Source of the DNA: an uncultured Mesonia sp.
GTDB taxonomy: Bacteria > Bacteroidota > Bacteroidia > Flavobacteriales > Flavobacteriaceae
Direction: 5' to 3'
Assembly (NCBI GenBank): GCA_947494545.1
Contig: CANLVH010000004.1
Span: 1 to 64,000 of the forward strand
DNA: 64,000 nucleotides
Positions 9,064 through 18,246 of the stretch are shown here, one piece after another. The translations under genes and the position numbers were made by a program. Each line of letters begins with the position of its first letter. The first letter of the stretch is position 1. The notes below the pieces were generated by a model, which saw nothing but the letters and a program-made list of their open reading frames with translations, searched no databases and was not told the origin of the DNA.

Positions 9064-9149
9064 AGTGTTAAGCAAAACCAAAACAGCTTATTTCAGTAAA
9101 AAAATAAAACAGTCTTGCATGCAGAAGTTTTAAGAAAATTGGTTAATTT

Positions 9150-9479
9150 TTATAAGCTTGCTACATTATAAAAGGTGAGCATATTTTGGTAAAAACCTAA
9201 ACTGCCGTTATCTTTTTCTAAGCAAGATTTTAATAAAGCCTCTAAAGATTGAAATTCAAAATTTACTGTAACATATTTACCGGCTTCTACCGGAATCTTT
9301 AGATGCAAAATATTTTCGTCTATGTCTATTGTTACCTCACTGGCCTCAAAATGCTTTTTGAGAAGTGCTTTATGAAAGGTAGAAAATCGTTCTGTAGATA
9401 CGTTTTGATTGTTACAACTGTAAGTAATCAAATTGTTCATCTCTTTTAAAATAACATCAGATTGATAAGAAGTTCTCAT
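9150..9479 (-). CDS. Hypothetical protein, 109 residues, family not recognised
   Basis: A soluble, mixed alpha/beta protein without signal peptide, membrane segment or recognisable motif. It contains two Cys (27 and 91), an amphipathic middle (VTIDIDENILHLKIPVEAGKYV) that looks like consecutive beta strands, and predicted helices at both ends. It lies 106 bp downstream of the metallophosphoesterase on the same strand and ahead of a strong terminator. It is probably real: ATG start, base use like neighbours, no competing gene. No function can be proposed. Confidence 0.6.
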   Translation of the reverse strand: MRTSYQSDVILKEMNNLITYSCNNQNVSTERFSTFHKALLKKHFEASEVTIDIDENILHLKIPVEAGKYVTVNFEFQSLEALLKSCLEKDNGSLGFYQNMLTFYNVASL

Positions 9480-9585
9480 GGCTAATTGTTTTAACTACGA
9501 ATATAGTCTGTGTTATGTTAAGAGGTTATTAATAAAATGTTGCTTATTAGTCAATTAACTAATTTTAAGAAGCGCGTTATACCTT

Positions 9586-10215
9586 TTAAAGAAGATAATG
9601 CAATTTAATAGGAGGATTTATTAATTTAGAATTCTTATTAAAAGAAGTGGCATTTACATAAGTGATTTTATTTCGTTTAATTTTGCCGTAATTGTTATGT
9701 AAATGGCCAAAAATATGAAATTGTGGTTGTATCTTTTCTACGCGCTTGCGTAAATGTTCGCAACCTAAAGCAACTTCTGCTTCAGATTCATCTAAAATAT
9801 TGTACGGTGGGGTATGCGTTAACAAGACATCTGTATCTTGCGGGATTTTCTCCCAGTGTTTTGCAATAGCATTGCTGTTTTTACTAAATGCCCAGCGAGA
9901 ATTAATAGGACTATAAGGAGAACCCCAAAATTTTATATTTTCTATACAAGCTGAATTTTCGTACAAATAATGCACGGTGGGTGGTACAATTTCTTCTAGT
10001 TGTGTAGGGGTAAGTTTTTCTAAATAAAATTCATGATTTCCGGCAATACAAACTTTATGCGGATGTGGCTGTTGTGCAAACCATTCAAAAAAATCTATTA
10101 CTTCGCGTTTGGTGCCGCCTTCTGTAAAATCTCCTGTATGTACCAACACTTCCCCGTAAGGGACATGTAGCAAACGATGCTGGTTATGCGTGTCAGAAAT
10201 ACAAATAATGTTCAT
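9586..10215 (-). CDS. Metallophosphoesterase (calcineurin-like)
   Basis: A 209-residue cytoplasmic protein with the complete metallophosphoesterase motif series: SDTH (Asp8, His10), HTGDF (Asp29), GNHE (Asn60, His61), LLTHTPP (His134) and FGHLHNNYG (His171, His173). These bind a dinuclear metal centre that hydrolyses phosphomono- or diesters. The substrate in this subgroup (short, similar to UPF0046/Rv0805-like enzymes) is unknown and could be cyclic nucleotides or other phosphodiesters. Same strand as the upstream 60-residue membrane protein (54 bp) and the downstream orphan, so the three may be co-transcribed. Confidence 0.9.
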   Translation of the reverse strand: MNIICISDTHNQHRLLHVPYGEVLVHTGDFTEGGTKREVIDFFEWFAQQPHPHKVCIAGNHEFYLEKLTPTQLEEIVPPTVHYLYENSACIENIKFWGSPYSPINSRWAFSKNSNAIAKHWEKIPQDTDVLLTHTPPYNILDESEAEVALGCEHLRKRVEKIQPQFHIFGHLHNNYGKIKRNKITYVNATSFNKNSKLINPPIKLHYLL

Positions 10216-10269
10216 TAAGCAAGAAAACTTTTATCAGATGCGAACAAGGTACAAAAAAAGAATGCGTAT

Positions 10270-10452
10270 TTATTTCTCTTCGGAAGGTAAAATTTTGTGT
10301 ACGCCCTTAATTACGGCTATGCAAATTAAAATTGCAGAAAGTATAAAGAACAGAAATTTAGCCAATAAATTATCACTGTATAGCATGCTGTAAATGCCGA
10401 GAGCAATTTCGGCAAATAAGAACAGTAAAATTAAACCAAATTTTAAAAGCAT
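10270..10452 (-). CDS. Small membrane protein, 60 residues, two TM segments
   Basis: MLLKFGLILLFLFAEIALG and LLAKFLFFILSAILICIAVIKG form two hydrophobic helices joined by a short loop, with a charged tail (HKILPSEEK). It starts at an ATG (10452) and ends 54 bp before the metallophosphoesterase on the same strand. A plus-strand frame over the same bases is hydrophilic and less protein-like. Family not recognised. The two-helix hairpin is a clear physical feature, but with 60 codons its coding status is not certain. Confidence 0.55.
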   Translation of the reverse strand: MLLKFGLILLFLFAEIALGIYSMLYSDNLLAKFLFFILSAILICIAVIKGVHKILPSEEK

Positions 10453-10636
10453 GTTGTACGTAATTGATTGGTAGGTAAATATAGGGTTAGCTTGCTTTCA
10501 AAAAAAAGTTAGTAGCGGCTTTAGCTGAAATTTAACGCAGCAATTGTGGCTAGCTTAATTTTTTAAGTTAAAATATCTTAAAGCTAATTAGCTTTTTAAA
10601 AAGAATAATATCTTGGTAGTAAACAAATTTTAAGAT

Positions 10637-12136
10637 TTGAAAAATATACTAAAAAAAATTCTAGTTGGGCTCTTGGTTTTAGCCGTAATATTTGTGGGCC
10701 TTCATTTTTTTGCCCGTTATAAAGTAGGCAAATTATTAGATGTTATAGACAAAGAAAATTTCAGTTATAAAGAATATTCTATAAATTTATTTCAAGGAGA
10801 TCTTTCTATAAAAGATATTTCTTACCAAAGTAATCAGCAAAGTGTAAAGGCTAATCAAATACAAGTAAATAATTTTAATTACCTATCTTATTTAATACTG
10901 AGTGATTCGATTATAGTAGATAAAATACAAATAGAAAAACCAAGGCTTCAGTTAGCTAAAAGTCGCGATACGAGCTCCGGAAAAAGCACAAAAACCAAAT
11001 TTTCAGAAAAAATACGTGTCAATGGGCTAGAATTAACCAACGGACGCTTAAGTTATAAAACAGATAGTGTAAAGAAATTTAAGGTGCCTAAAATTAATTT
11101 AAAAATTGAAAACATAAAAACCGGCCCGGATCAAATCAAGCAAAAAATTCCTTTTTTATATGGCGATTATTTTCTAGAAGCAGACAGTCTAAATTTTGTA
11201 GCCAATGATTATCAAGACCTATCGGTAGCCAAGATAGAAATTAGTGAAGAAGAAGTGCTTTTGCAAAAACTTCGGTTTAAACCAACCAAAACCCGTAAAG
11301 ATTATGTAAACTACATTCCGTACGAAAAAGATTTAATGAATTTAAAATTAGACAGCATTCATATCCCGTCTTATAAATTTTCATACAAAGAAGAAGTGCC
11401 ACATTTTTCTGCCGGGTTATTATCGCTTAGTCAGATAGATTTCTCTATTTATAGAGATAAAACCGTTAAAGACGATCCGCGTAAAAAAGATATGTACAGC
11501 ACAATGATTCGTAAGTTGCCAATACAGCTAAAGATAGATTCTGTAGCCTTAAATAAAGCTGAAATAACCTACGAAGAGAAAATAAAAAAAGACCGTAACC
11601 CCGGTAAGGTGAACTTCAAAAACTTAAATGCTAAAATTTATAATGTTACCAATTTAAATTTAGACAGGAAAGATTTTCCTACTACCAAAGTACAAATAAA
11701 TACTTCGTTTTTTGGTAAATCTCCTTTAGAGATGAATTGGCAATTTAAAGTTAACGATACAACAGATAGGTTTCGCTTTCGCGGAAATGTACAAAACGTC
11801 CCGCCAAGTTCTATGAACGAGTTTTTTATTCCGGCTATGAACGTAAAAGCAAAAGGAAGCATGCAAGCTGTCTATTATGATTTTGAAGGAAATAGAAATA
11901 CCGCCCACGGAAACACAAAATTGGTTTATGATGATTTTGATTTGGCAGTTTTAAAAGAAGATGGTAAATCAGAAAACAAGATAATTAGTTTTTTGGCAAA
12001 TATTATTGTAAATAAATCGCCAAAAAATGGCTCGATTACCTCTCAAGTAGAAACGGTAAAAAGAGACAAGACCAAATCTTTTTGGAATTATTTTTGGTCC
12101 TGTCTTGAAGCCGGTATAAAAAAATCTTTGCTTTAA
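10637..12136 (+). CDS. AsmA/DUF748-like membrane-anchored periplasmic protein
   Basis: A 499-residue protein starting at a TTG (no in-frame ATG fits) with an N-terminal signal anchor (KNILKKILVGLLVLAVIFVG). The rest is a long series of alternating short beta strands with recurring phrases of the kind VDKIQIEKPRLQL, VNGLELTNGRLSY and LKIDSVALNKAEITYEEK, characteristic of AsmA/TamB-type proteins with repeating beta-groove units. In that superfamily the groove carries lipids between membranes or assists outer-membrane assembly; here this is inference from the repeat pattern. The stop codon overlaps that of the convergent universal stress gene (TTAA), and its 3' end contains that gene's terminator hairpin. 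Confidence 0.65.
   Translation: MKNILKKILVGLLVLAVIFVGLHFFARYKVGKLLDVIDKENFSYKEYSINLFQGDLSIKDISYQSNQQSVKANQIQVNNFNYLSYLILSDSIIVDKIQIEKPRLQLAKSRDTSSGKSTKTKFSEKIRVNGLELTNGRLSYKTDSVKKFKVPKINLKIENIKTGPDQIKQKIPFLYGDYFLEADSLNFVANDYQDLSVAKIEISEEEVLLQKLRFKPTKTRKDYVNYIPYEKDLMNLKLDSIHIPSYKFSYKEEVPHFSAGLLSLSQIDFSIYRDKTVKDDPRKKDMYSTMIRKLPIQLKIDSVALNKAEITYEEKIKKDRNPGKVNFKNLNAKIYNVTNLNLDRKDFPTTKVQINTSFFGKSPLEMNWQFKVNDTTDRFRFRGNVQNVPPSSMNEFFIPAMNVKAKGSMQAVYYDFEGNRNTAHGNTKLVYDDFDLAVLKEDGKSENKIISFLANIIVNKSPKNGSITSQVETVKRDKTKSFWNYFWSCLEAGIKKSLL
12058..12105 (-). terminator. Terminator of the universal stress gene embedded in the opposite coding sequence
   Basis: Plus-strand arms AGACAAGACCAAA (12064-12076) and TTTGGTCCTGTCT (12093-12105) pair over 13 positions. 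On the minus strand the single mismatch becomes a G-U pair. The minus-strand transcript then reads CTTTTT. The hairpin lies wholly inside the 3' end of the AsmA-like gene, 28 bp past the stop of the minus-strand gene. Confidence 0.75.
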
Positions 12137-12969
12137 AGCTTAAAAGTAATTACCGGTATGTCTGCGTGGTTTACCAAATCTTCGCTAATGCTACCATTTA
12201 ACAGATGCGCCAAACCTTTGCGTCCGTGGGTGCTTATACCAACTAAACCGGCATTGGTTTTTCTGGCAAAATTTAAAATGCCTTCTTCTATTGTATTGTC
12301 GTTATAAACAGTAAAGCTATAATTTTCTAAGTTCACTTCTTTTAAGAAATCTTTTATACGCTTTTCAATACTTTCAGAAGTTTGAAACTTGTTAGCGGTA
12401 TTTACATAAACCAAATGTATCTTAGCGTTTATACTTTTGCTAAAAGCTACCGCTTCCTTAAAAGATTTTTTATTTTTTTCTTCAAACTCAGAGGCGTATA
12501 CAAAATCATCTACATCAAAAATTGGCAACTCTTCTTTAATTACCAGTACAGGTATGTTAGAATTTCGTACTACTTTTTCTGTATTAGAGCCAATAAAAAC
12601 TTCTTTTAGTCCGGTTGCACCTTGTGATCCCATCACAATTAAATCTATGTCTTTATCTTCGGCAACCTCCATTATTCCTTCAAAAGCTTGGTGAAATTGT
12701 ACCGTTTCGTGCACGGTAACTTCCTCTAAGAAATCTGCTGCCATAATCTCATTAAACCGCTTACGCGCTAGTTTCATAAAAAATAAAGCTTCGGGCGGGT
12801 TGTTATGCGCTGCTTGTTGCTGCGTAGTAGGATCCATTAACTCCAAGGGCAACTCTAGCATGTGTAGCAAATAAATTTCAGCTTTGTTTTTTTTAGCTAT
12901 TTGTGCGGCCACTTTAAGGGCGTTTTCGGCGTGTTTGGAAAAATCTGTGGGGACAAGAATTCGTTTCAT
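12133..12969 (-). CDS. Universal stress protein, tandem UspA domains
   Basis: A 278-residue cytoplasmic protein made of two Usp domains (about 1-146 and 150-278). Each begins with a strand-helix of the ILVPTDFS or EEKNKKSFKEAVAF type and ends in the ATP-binding signature: GSQGATG...GSNTEKVV in domain 1 and GISTHGRKG...GSISEDLV in domain 2. Both follow G-x2-G-x9-G-S/T, so both probably bind nucleotide. Such proteins are induced by starvation or stress and have diverse partners. Its promoter was not resolved. The stop codon shares the TTAA with the convergent AsmA-like gene. Confidence 0.92.
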   Translation of the reverse strand: MKRILVPTDFSKHAENALKVAAQIAKKNKAEIYLLHMLELPLELMDPTTQQQAAHNNPPEALFFMKLARKRFNEIMAADFLEEVTVHETVQFHQAFEGIMEVAEDKDIDLIVMGSQGATGLKEVFIGSNTEKVVRNSNIPVLVIKEELPIFDVDDFVYASEFEEKNKKSFKEAVAFSKSINAKIHLVYVNTANKFQTSESIEKRIKDFLKEVNLENYSFTVYNDNTIEEGILNFARKTNAGLVGISTHGRKGLAHLLNGSISEDLVNHADIPVITFKL

Positions 12970-13055
12970 TTCTGTTTTAATTTATGTTAATTAGTTTTTT
13001 AAAGTTACAAATAAAATTCGTTTTGCTAATCATTTCTTATGTGAGAAATAATTAT

Positions 13056-13063
13056 TATATTTG
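13056..13063 (+). promoter_or_regulatory. -7 promoter box of rimP-nusA-infB
   Basis: TATATTTG matches TAnnTTTG, with TTTC 19 nt upstream (13033-13036) as a near match to the -33 TTTG. The predicted transcript start is about 13067, giving a 60-nt leader that contains a strong hairpin. Confidence 0.65.
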
Positions 13064-13088
13064 CACCCGAAAGATTGAAAAATTATTG

Positions 13089-13113
13089 GAGGGGACAGCG
13101 GTCCCCTCTTTTT
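13089..13113 (+). promoter_or_regulatory. Terminator-like hairpin in the rimP-nusA-infB leader (candidate attenuator)
   Basis: GAGGGGAC (13089-13096), loop AGCG, GTCCCCTC (13101-13108), followed at once by TTTTT (13109-13113). This is an 8-bp GC-rich stem with a U-run, in front of the Shine-Dalgarno-like AAGGA (13116-13120) and the rimP ATG at 13127. It has the form of an intrinsic terminator at a place where full termination would silence the operon, so attenuation is the natural reading. Confidence 0.7.
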
Positions 13114-13126
13114 ATAAGGATATTTA

Positions 13127-13588
13127 ATGCAGAAAGAAAACGTTAAACAGTTGTTGGATAAAGCTTTGGAGCAAAATCCTAACTTGTTTTTAATAGATTT
13201 GCAAATCAAGCCCGGCAACCAGATTGTAGTAGTTATAGATGGTGATAAAAGTGTTTCTGTAGAAGATTGTATGCAAGTAAGTCGCGCTATAGAACACAAT
13301 TTAGATAGAGAAGAAGAAGATTTTTCTTTAGAAGTAACTTCTGCCGGGGCAACCTCGTCTTTGTTAATGCCGCGACAGTTTAAGAAAAATATTGGCAGAA
13401 AATTAGAGGTGCAAACAGAAAACGAAAAATTTGAAGCAAATCTTGAAGCTGCTAATGATGAAAATATTACCTTGCGGTGGAAAACTAGAGAGCCAAAACC
13501 GGTGGGTAAAGGTAAGGTAACTGTTAAGAAAGAAGTAATTTTACCTTATGAGGAAATTACAGAAGCAAAAGTGAAGATAAAATTTTAA
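13127..13588 (+). CDS. rimP: Ribosome maturation factor RimP
   Basis: A 153-residue cytoplasmic factor needed for maturation of the 30S subunit. The N-terminal domain contains the family segment VVVIDGDKSVSVEDCMQVSRAIE followed by EEDFSLEVTSAGATSSLLMPRQF (the E-V-S/T-S-P-G-like strand, here with AGATSSL). The C-terminal SH3-like barrel spans about 80-153. It is first gene of rimP-nusA-infB, 14 bp before nusA. The ATG has AAGGA upstream. Regulation probably acts through the leader hairpin at 13089-13113. Confidence 0.93.
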   Translation: MQKENVKQLLDKALEQNPNLFLIDLQIKPGNQIVVVIDGDKSVSVEDCMQVSRAIEHNLDREEEDFSLEVTSAGATSSLLMPRQFKKNIGRKLEVQTENEKFEANLEAANDENITLRWKTREPKPVGKGKVTVKKEVILPYEEITEAKVKIKF

Positions 13589-13601
13589 GCATAGTTTTGG
13601 T

Positions 13602-14840
13602 ATGGAAAATATCGAGTTGATTAACTCTTTTTCAGAATTTAAGGATGATAAGTTGATAGATCGCGTTACGTTAATGGCGATCCTAGAAGATGTTTTTAGA
13701 AATGCACTGAAAAAGAAATTTGGAGAAGATGATAATTTTGATATCATTATAAATCCGGATAAAGGCGATTTAGAAATTTGGCGAAATAGAATTGTTGTTG
13801 CAGATGGCGAAGTAGAAGACGATAACCGTGAAATTTCGTTAAGCGCAGCAAGAAAAATTGAACCCGATTTTGAGGTAGGTGAAGATGTTTCGGAAGAAGT
13901 GAAGTTGATAGATTTAGGGAGAAGAGCAATTTTGGCTTTACGTCAAAATCTTATTTCTAAAATTCATGAACACGATAGTACCAATATCTATAAGCAATTT
14001 AAAGATTTAGAAGGCGAGTTGTATTCTGCAGAAGTGCACCACATTCGTCATCGTGCCGTTATATTATTAGATGATGAAGGTAATGAATTGATTATGCCAA
14101 AAGACAGGCAAATCCCTTCAGATTTTTTCCGTAAAGGAGATAATGTACGCGGTATTATAGATAGCGTAGAGCTAAAAGGTACCAAGCCGGTAATAATCTT
14201 GTCAAGAACGGCTCCCTTATTTTTAGAGAAACTGTTTGAGCAAGAGATACCGGAAGTTTTTGATGGTTTGATAACCGTTAAAGATGTAGTAAGAATCCCG
14301 GGAGAGAAAGCAAAAGTATCTGTAGATTCTTATGATGACCGTATAGATCCCGTTGGTGCTTGTGTAGGTATGAAAGGTTCTAGAATTCACGGTATTGTAC
14401 GAGAATTAGGAAATGAAAATATAGATGTAATTAATTTTACCAACAACACACAGTTGTATATAACCCGTGCGTTAAGTCCGGCAAAAATAACCAACATTTC
14501 TATAAACGAAGAAACTATGCGGGCAGAGGTAAAGCTGTTGCCTTCAGAAGTTTCTAAGGCAATAGGGCGTGGTGGTCATAATATTAGACTGGCCGGGCAG
14601 CTTACAGGTTATGAGATAGATGTAATTAGAGAAGGCGGCGAAGATGAAGAAGATGTAGAATTGTCTGAATTTTCAGATGAAATAGAAGCCTGGATCATTC
14701 AGGAGTTTTCTAGAATAGGTTTAGATACCGCAAAAAGTATTTTAGAAAAAGACGTACAAGATTTGGTTAAGATAACAGATCTTGAAGAAGAAACCATTTT
14801 AGATGTGGTTAGAATTTTAAAAGAAGAATTTGAAGAGTAA
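13602..14840 (+). CDS. nusA: Transcription termination/antitermination factor NusA
   Basis: A 412-residue RNA polymerase-associated factor. An N-terminal polymerase-binding domain (about 1-125) with FRNALKKKFG is followed by an S1 domain (about 130-200), then KH1 and KH2 (about 230-345), visible as the GACVGMKGSRIHGIVREL and SKAIGRGGHNIRLAGQLTG GxxG-type loops. A short C-terminal helical domain follows (EAWIIQEFSRIGLDTAKSILE...). It lacks the duplicated acidic repeats of E. coli NusA, as usual outside proteobacteria. NusA modulates hairpin-dependent pausing and termination, which makes the hairpin in its own operon leader noteworthy. Confidence 0.95.
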   Translation: MENIELINSFSEFKDDKLIDRVTLMAILEDVFRNALKKKFGEDDNFDIIINPDKGDLEIWRNRIVVADGEVEDDNREISLSAARKIEPDFEVGEDVSEEVKLIDLGRRAILALRQNLISKIHEHDSTNIYKQFKDLEGELYSAEVHHIRHRAVILLDDEGNELIMPKDRQIPSDFFRKGDNVRGIIDSVELKGTKPVIILSRTAPLFLEKLFEQEIPEVFDGLITVKDVVRIPGEKAKVSVDSYDDRIDPVGACVGMKGSRIHGIVRELGNENIDVINFTNNTQLYITRALSPAKITNISINEETMRAEVKLLPSEVSKAIGRGGHNIRLAGQLTGYEIDVIREGGEDEEDVELSEFSDEIEAWIIQEFSRIGLDTAKSILEKDVQDLVKITDLEEETILDVVRILKEEFEE

Positions 14841-14901
14841 TTATTTTAATATAATTAACACGATAATTAAAGGAATAAAAGAGGTAATTTAGAGGCGATT
14901 T

Positions 14902-17670
14902 ATGGCTGGAAAAACAATGCGATTAAATAAAGTTTTGCGTGAATTCAATATTTCACTAGACCGCGCTGTAGAATTTTTAAATTCTAATGGTTACGATATT
15001 GAGGCACGTCCTACTACAAAAATTTCAGAAGAAGTTTACCAAGTGCTTTTTGACGAATTTCAAACAGACAAAAGTAAAAAGGTAGCTTCTAAAGAAGTTG
15101 GGGAAGAGCGCAAAAAAGAGAAGGAAGAAATCCGTATTGCTAGGGAAAAAGAACTAGAAGAAAAACGGAAAAAAGAAGAGGAGAAGCGCCAATTAGAATT
15201 GGAGAAAGAAAAAGAAAATGAAGTAGTTTCTGGGCGTAAGCAACTTAACGGGCCTAAGCAGGTAGGCAAAATAGACCTCGATAAGCCATCTTCTAAAACA
15301 AAGAAAGAAGAGCCTAAGCCAGCCGAAGAAAAACCAAAAACATCTGAGGCAGAAAAGCCAACTCCGAAAGTTGAAAAAACTAAGGAGAAACCGGTAAAAG
15401 AGGTTGAGAAACCTAAAGAAAAAGCTGCTAAAGAAGAACCGGCTAAGAAAGAAGCTGCCAAGAAAGAGCCAGTAAAAGAAGAAACTCCTAAAGATAAGGA
15501 AGAAAAAACGCAAGAAGAGCGTCTAGAAACCAAGTACAAGAAATTAGATGGTCCTAACTTTACCGGAGAAAAAATAGATTTAAGTCAGTTCTCTAAAAAG
15601 CCTAAGAAAAAAGACGATAAAGATGCTAAATCTGGCGCAAAATCTAAAAAGAAGAAGCGTAAACGTATAAGTAAAGATGCTCCTGCCAAAGGTGGCGTGC
15701 AAAAGCGCTCTAACTTCAAAAAAGGAGGCAAGAAACGACGTCCAGCCGTTACTAAAGAAGATCCTACAGAAGAAGAAGTACAAAAGCAAATTAGAGAGAC
15801 TCTAGAAAAACTTCAAGGCAAGTCTTCTAAAAAGAAAGGTGCTAAATACCGTAAAGATAAGCGTGACCAGCATCGTGAAAAAACAGAGCAAGAGCAAGCA
15901 CAACAAGAACAAGAAAGTAAAACATTAAAGGTTACAGAGTTTGTTACCGTAAGTGAGGTTGCTACTATGATGGATGTGCCGGTAACAAAAGTAATTTCTG
16001 CTTGTATGTCTTTAGGAATGATGGTTACAATGAACCAACGTTTAGACGCGGAAACCTTAAGTATTGTTGCTGAAGAATTTGGCTATGAAGTAGAGTTTGT
16101 AACAGCAGACTTAGAAGAATCTATAGAAGAAGAACAAGACAAGCCAGAAGATTTGGTGTCAAGAGCCCCAATTGTTACGGTAATGGGTCACGTAGATCAC
16201 GGTAAGACCTCTTTGCTGGATTATATCCGTAAAGAAAACGTTATTGCCGGAGAGAGTGGTGGTATTACGCAGCATATTGGAGCCTATGGCGTACAATTAG
16301 AAAACGAAGAAAAATTAGCGTTTTTAGATACTCCGGGTCACGAGGCTTTTACAGCTATGCGTGCAAGGGGAACACAAGTTACAGATATCGCAATTATTGT
16401 AATTGCCGCAGATGACGATGTGATGCCGCAAACCAAAGAGGCTATCTCACACGCCCAAGCGGCGGGAGTGCCAATTGTTTTTGCCATAAATAAAGTAGAT
16501 TTGCCAACTGCCAATCCTGAGAAGATTAAAGAGAAATTGGCTGGTATGAATTTGTTGGTAGAAGATTGGGGCGGTAAAGTGCAATCGCAAGATATTTCGG
16601 CTAAACAAGGAACCGGCGTAAAAGAATTGCTGGAAAAAGTACTGTTAGAGGCAGAAATTTTAGAGTTAAAAGCTAATCCAGATAAAATGGCTACCGGTAC
16701 GGTAGTAGAAGCTTATCTTGATAAAGGTCGAGGTTATGTTTCTACCATTTTAGTACAAGCCGGAACTTTAAAAATTGGAGATTACGTATTAGCCGGTACA
16801 ACTAGCGGTAAGATTAAAGCAATGCAAGATGAGCGCGGTAACGAAGTAAAAGAAGCCGGGCCGTCAACGCCAGTATCTATTTTAGGATTAGATGGCGCTC
16901 CACAAGCCGGAGATAAGTTTGTGGTTATGGAAGATGAGCGCGAAGCAAAAGAAATTGCAGCTAAACGAACGCAATTGCAACGTGAACAAACCGTTAGAAC
17001 ACAACGTCATATTACCTTAGACGAAATAGGTAGGCGTATAGCTTTAGGCGAATTTAAAGAGCTAAACATTATTCTAAAAGGAGATGTAGATGGTTCTGTA
17101 GAAGCCTTGACAGATAGTTTCCAGAAGCTTTCTACAGAAGAAATAGAAGTAAATATTATTCATAAAGGTGTAGGTCCGGTTACCGAAAGTGATGTGCTAT
17201 TAGCATCTGCTTCAAACGCGGTAATTATCGGCTTTAACGTACGTCCGGCTGGTAATGCTAAACAACTGGCAGATAAGGAAGAAATAGATATTCGTACTTA
17301 CTCTATTATATACGATGCCATCAACGATTTAAAAGATGCGATGGAAGGTATGCTTTCGCCGGAATTAAAAGAAGAAATTACCGGTAATGCCGAAATAAGA
17401 GAAACCTTTAAGATATCTAAAATTGGTACTATTGCCGGTTGTATGGTAACAGATGGTAAAATTTACCGAAATAGTAATATTCGTCTTATACGAGATGGTG
17501 TGGTAATATATACTGGTACACTTGCTTCTTTAAAACGTTTTAAAGACGATGTAAAAGAAGTTGCAAAAGGTTACGAATGTGGGTTGCAAGTAAAGAACTA
17601 CAACGACATTAAAGAAGGAGATGTAGTAGAAGCATTCCAAGAAGTGGCAGTTAAGAAAAAGTTGAAATAA
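14902..17670 (+). CDS. infB: Translation initiation factor IF-2
   Basis: A 922-residue GTPase that brings initiator tRNA to the ribosome. Residues 1-60 form the IF2N domain ([21 protein letters not shown]). Residues about 70-330 are a highly charged Lys/Glu/Pro-rich linker with repeated EKPKEK/AKKEP units. A second IF2N-like helix ([16 protein letters not shown]) precedes the G domain: G1 GHVDHGKT at 429-436, G3 DTPGHEAF, G4 NKVD, followed by domains II, III and IV. The linker length and composition vary widely among species. Last gene of the operon, ended by a perfect hairpin at 17690-17727. Confidence 0.96.
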   Translation: MAGKTMRLNKVLREFNISLDRAVEFLNSNGYDIEARPTTKISEEVYQVLFDEFQTDKSKKVASKEVGEERKKEKEEIRIAREKELEEKRKKEEEKRQLELEKEKENEVVSGRKQLNGPKQVGKIDLDKPSSKTKKEEPKPAEEKPKTSEAEKPTPKVEKTKEKPVKEVEKPKEKAAKEEPAKKEAAKKEPVKEETPKDKEEKTQEERLETKYKKLDGPNFTGEKIDLSQFSKKPKKKDDKDAKSGAKSKKKKRKRISKDAPAKGGVQKRSNFKKGGKKRRPAVTKEDPTEEEVQKQIRETLEKLQGKSSKKKGAKYRKDKRDQHREKTEQEQAQQEQESKTLKVTEFVTVSEVATMMDVPVTKVISACMSLGMMVTMNQRLDAETLSIVAEEFGYEVEFVTADLEESIEEEQDKPEDLVSRAPIVTVMGHVDHGKTSLLDYIRKENVIAGESGGITQHIGAYGVQLENEEKLAFLDTPGHEAFTAMRARGTQVTDIAIIVIAADDDVMPQTKEAISHAQAAGVPIVFAINKVDLPTANPEKIKEKLAGMNLLVEDWGGKVQSQDISAKQGTGVKELLEKVLLEAEILELKANPDKMATGTVVEAYLDKGRGYVSTILVQAGTLKIGDYVLAGTTSGKIKAMQDERGNEVKEAGPSTPVSILGLDGAPQAGDKFVVMEDEREAKEIAAKRTQLQREQTVRTQRHITLDEIGRRIALGEFKELNIILKGDVDGSVEALTDSFQKLSTEEIEVNIIHKGVGPVTESDVLLASASNAVIIGFNVRPAGNAKQLADKEEIDIRTYSIIYDAINDLKDAMEGMLSPELKEEITGNAEIRETFKISKIGTIAGCMVTDGKIYRNSNIRLIRDGVVIYTGTLASLKRFKDDVKEVAKGYECGLQVKNYNDIKEGDVVEAFQEVAVKKKLK

Positions 17671-17689
17671 TTTAAATATTTCACTGCAT

Positions 17690-17727
17690 AAAAAAAGAGG
17701 TTGTTCTTAAGAACAACCTCTTTTTTT
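17690..17727. terminator. Bidirectional terminator after infB
   Basis: Perfect uninterrupted palindrome AAAAAAGAGGTTGTTCTT / AAGAACAACCTCTTTTTT (17691-17726), with one more A-T pair outside. It lies between convergent infB and the SPOR gene. Confidence 0.95.
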
Positions 17728-17748
17728 GTTGGTATTTAGAAGTGAAAT

Positions 17749-18123
17749 CTATGGTCTAAAAATAAAGGCACTTTTAAAATCTTTTTTTAAAATAACATAA
17801 GCTCTTTCGGCTTCTAATTTATTTCTAAAATCTCCAACCCATACTTTATAATTAGGAGCTTCGTACTCTATACTTGATGGCCATTTGGCGTGTTCTCTTT
17901 CAAATTCTGCTTTTATTTTATTGGCGGCTTCTAAGGTTTCGCCATAAAATAATTGAATTTTATAACGTTCGCCTAATTCATTGTTTTCGGTCATCTTAGC
18001 TTTTAGTACTAGTAATTCTGGTATTAATGGGTCTTGCTGAATTGAAGATTGAGCAAAAACTCCAAGAGGTAAGAAAAGCAAAGCTATTCCACCTAAAACT
18101 AAAAAACGCATATTCTTTTTCAT
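17749..18123 (-). CDS. Exported SPOR-domain protein
   Basis: A 124-residue protein with a signal peptide (MKKNMRFLVLGG...VFA-Q, about 1-25). A C-terminal SPOR fold spans about 52-124: YKIQLFYGETLEAANKIKAEF, YKVWVGDFRNKLEAERAYVIL and a last strand ending IFRP. SPOR domains bind peptidoglycan strands stripped of stem peptides and often mark division proteins, but this short form has no other domain, so a role in the periplasm near peptidoglycan is all that can be said. It is convergent with infB and divergent from actA. Confidence 0.88.
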   Translation of the reverse strand: MKKNMRFLVLGGIALLFLPLGVFAQSSIQQDPLIPELLVLKAKMTENNELGERYKIQLFYGETLEAANKIKAEFEREHAKWPSSIEYEAPNYKVWVGDFRNKLEAERAYVILKKDFKSAFIFRP

Positions 18124-18140
18124 ACAATAAGATTTAACTA

Positions 18141-18174
18141 CAAAAATAAAATTAATCCGCTATAATATGACAAA
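18141..18174 (-). promoter_or_regulatory. Promoter of the SPOR gene
   Basis: On the minus strand TTTG (18174-18171), 22 nt, then TATTTTTG (18148-18141). The expected transcript start is about 18136, some 13 nt before the ATG. Spacing is at the upper end of the usual range. Confidence 0.6.
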
Positions 18175-18246
18175 TATCATTATTTAGAAACAGTATAAAT
18201 TAACCATTAACACTTCACTAACATTCCGAAAATCATCTTTAAGTGT

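Noticed and set aside
10190-10393. 67-codon plus-strand frame between the metallophosphoesterase and the AsmA-like gene
   Set aside because: Its basic, non-membrane translation overlaps the start of the metallophosphoesterase; the minus-strand two-helix protein in the same place is more protein-like.
12241-12263. AAACC/GGTTT hairpin followed by T residues as terminator of the AsmA-like gene
   Set aside because: Only five AT-rich base pairs and about 100 nt after the stop; too weak to call.
15060-15539. Ser/Phe-rich antisense open frame within infB
   Set aside because: It mirrors the Lys/Glu-rich linker of IF-2 (AAG/GAA repeats read as CTT/TTC); no independent signal.
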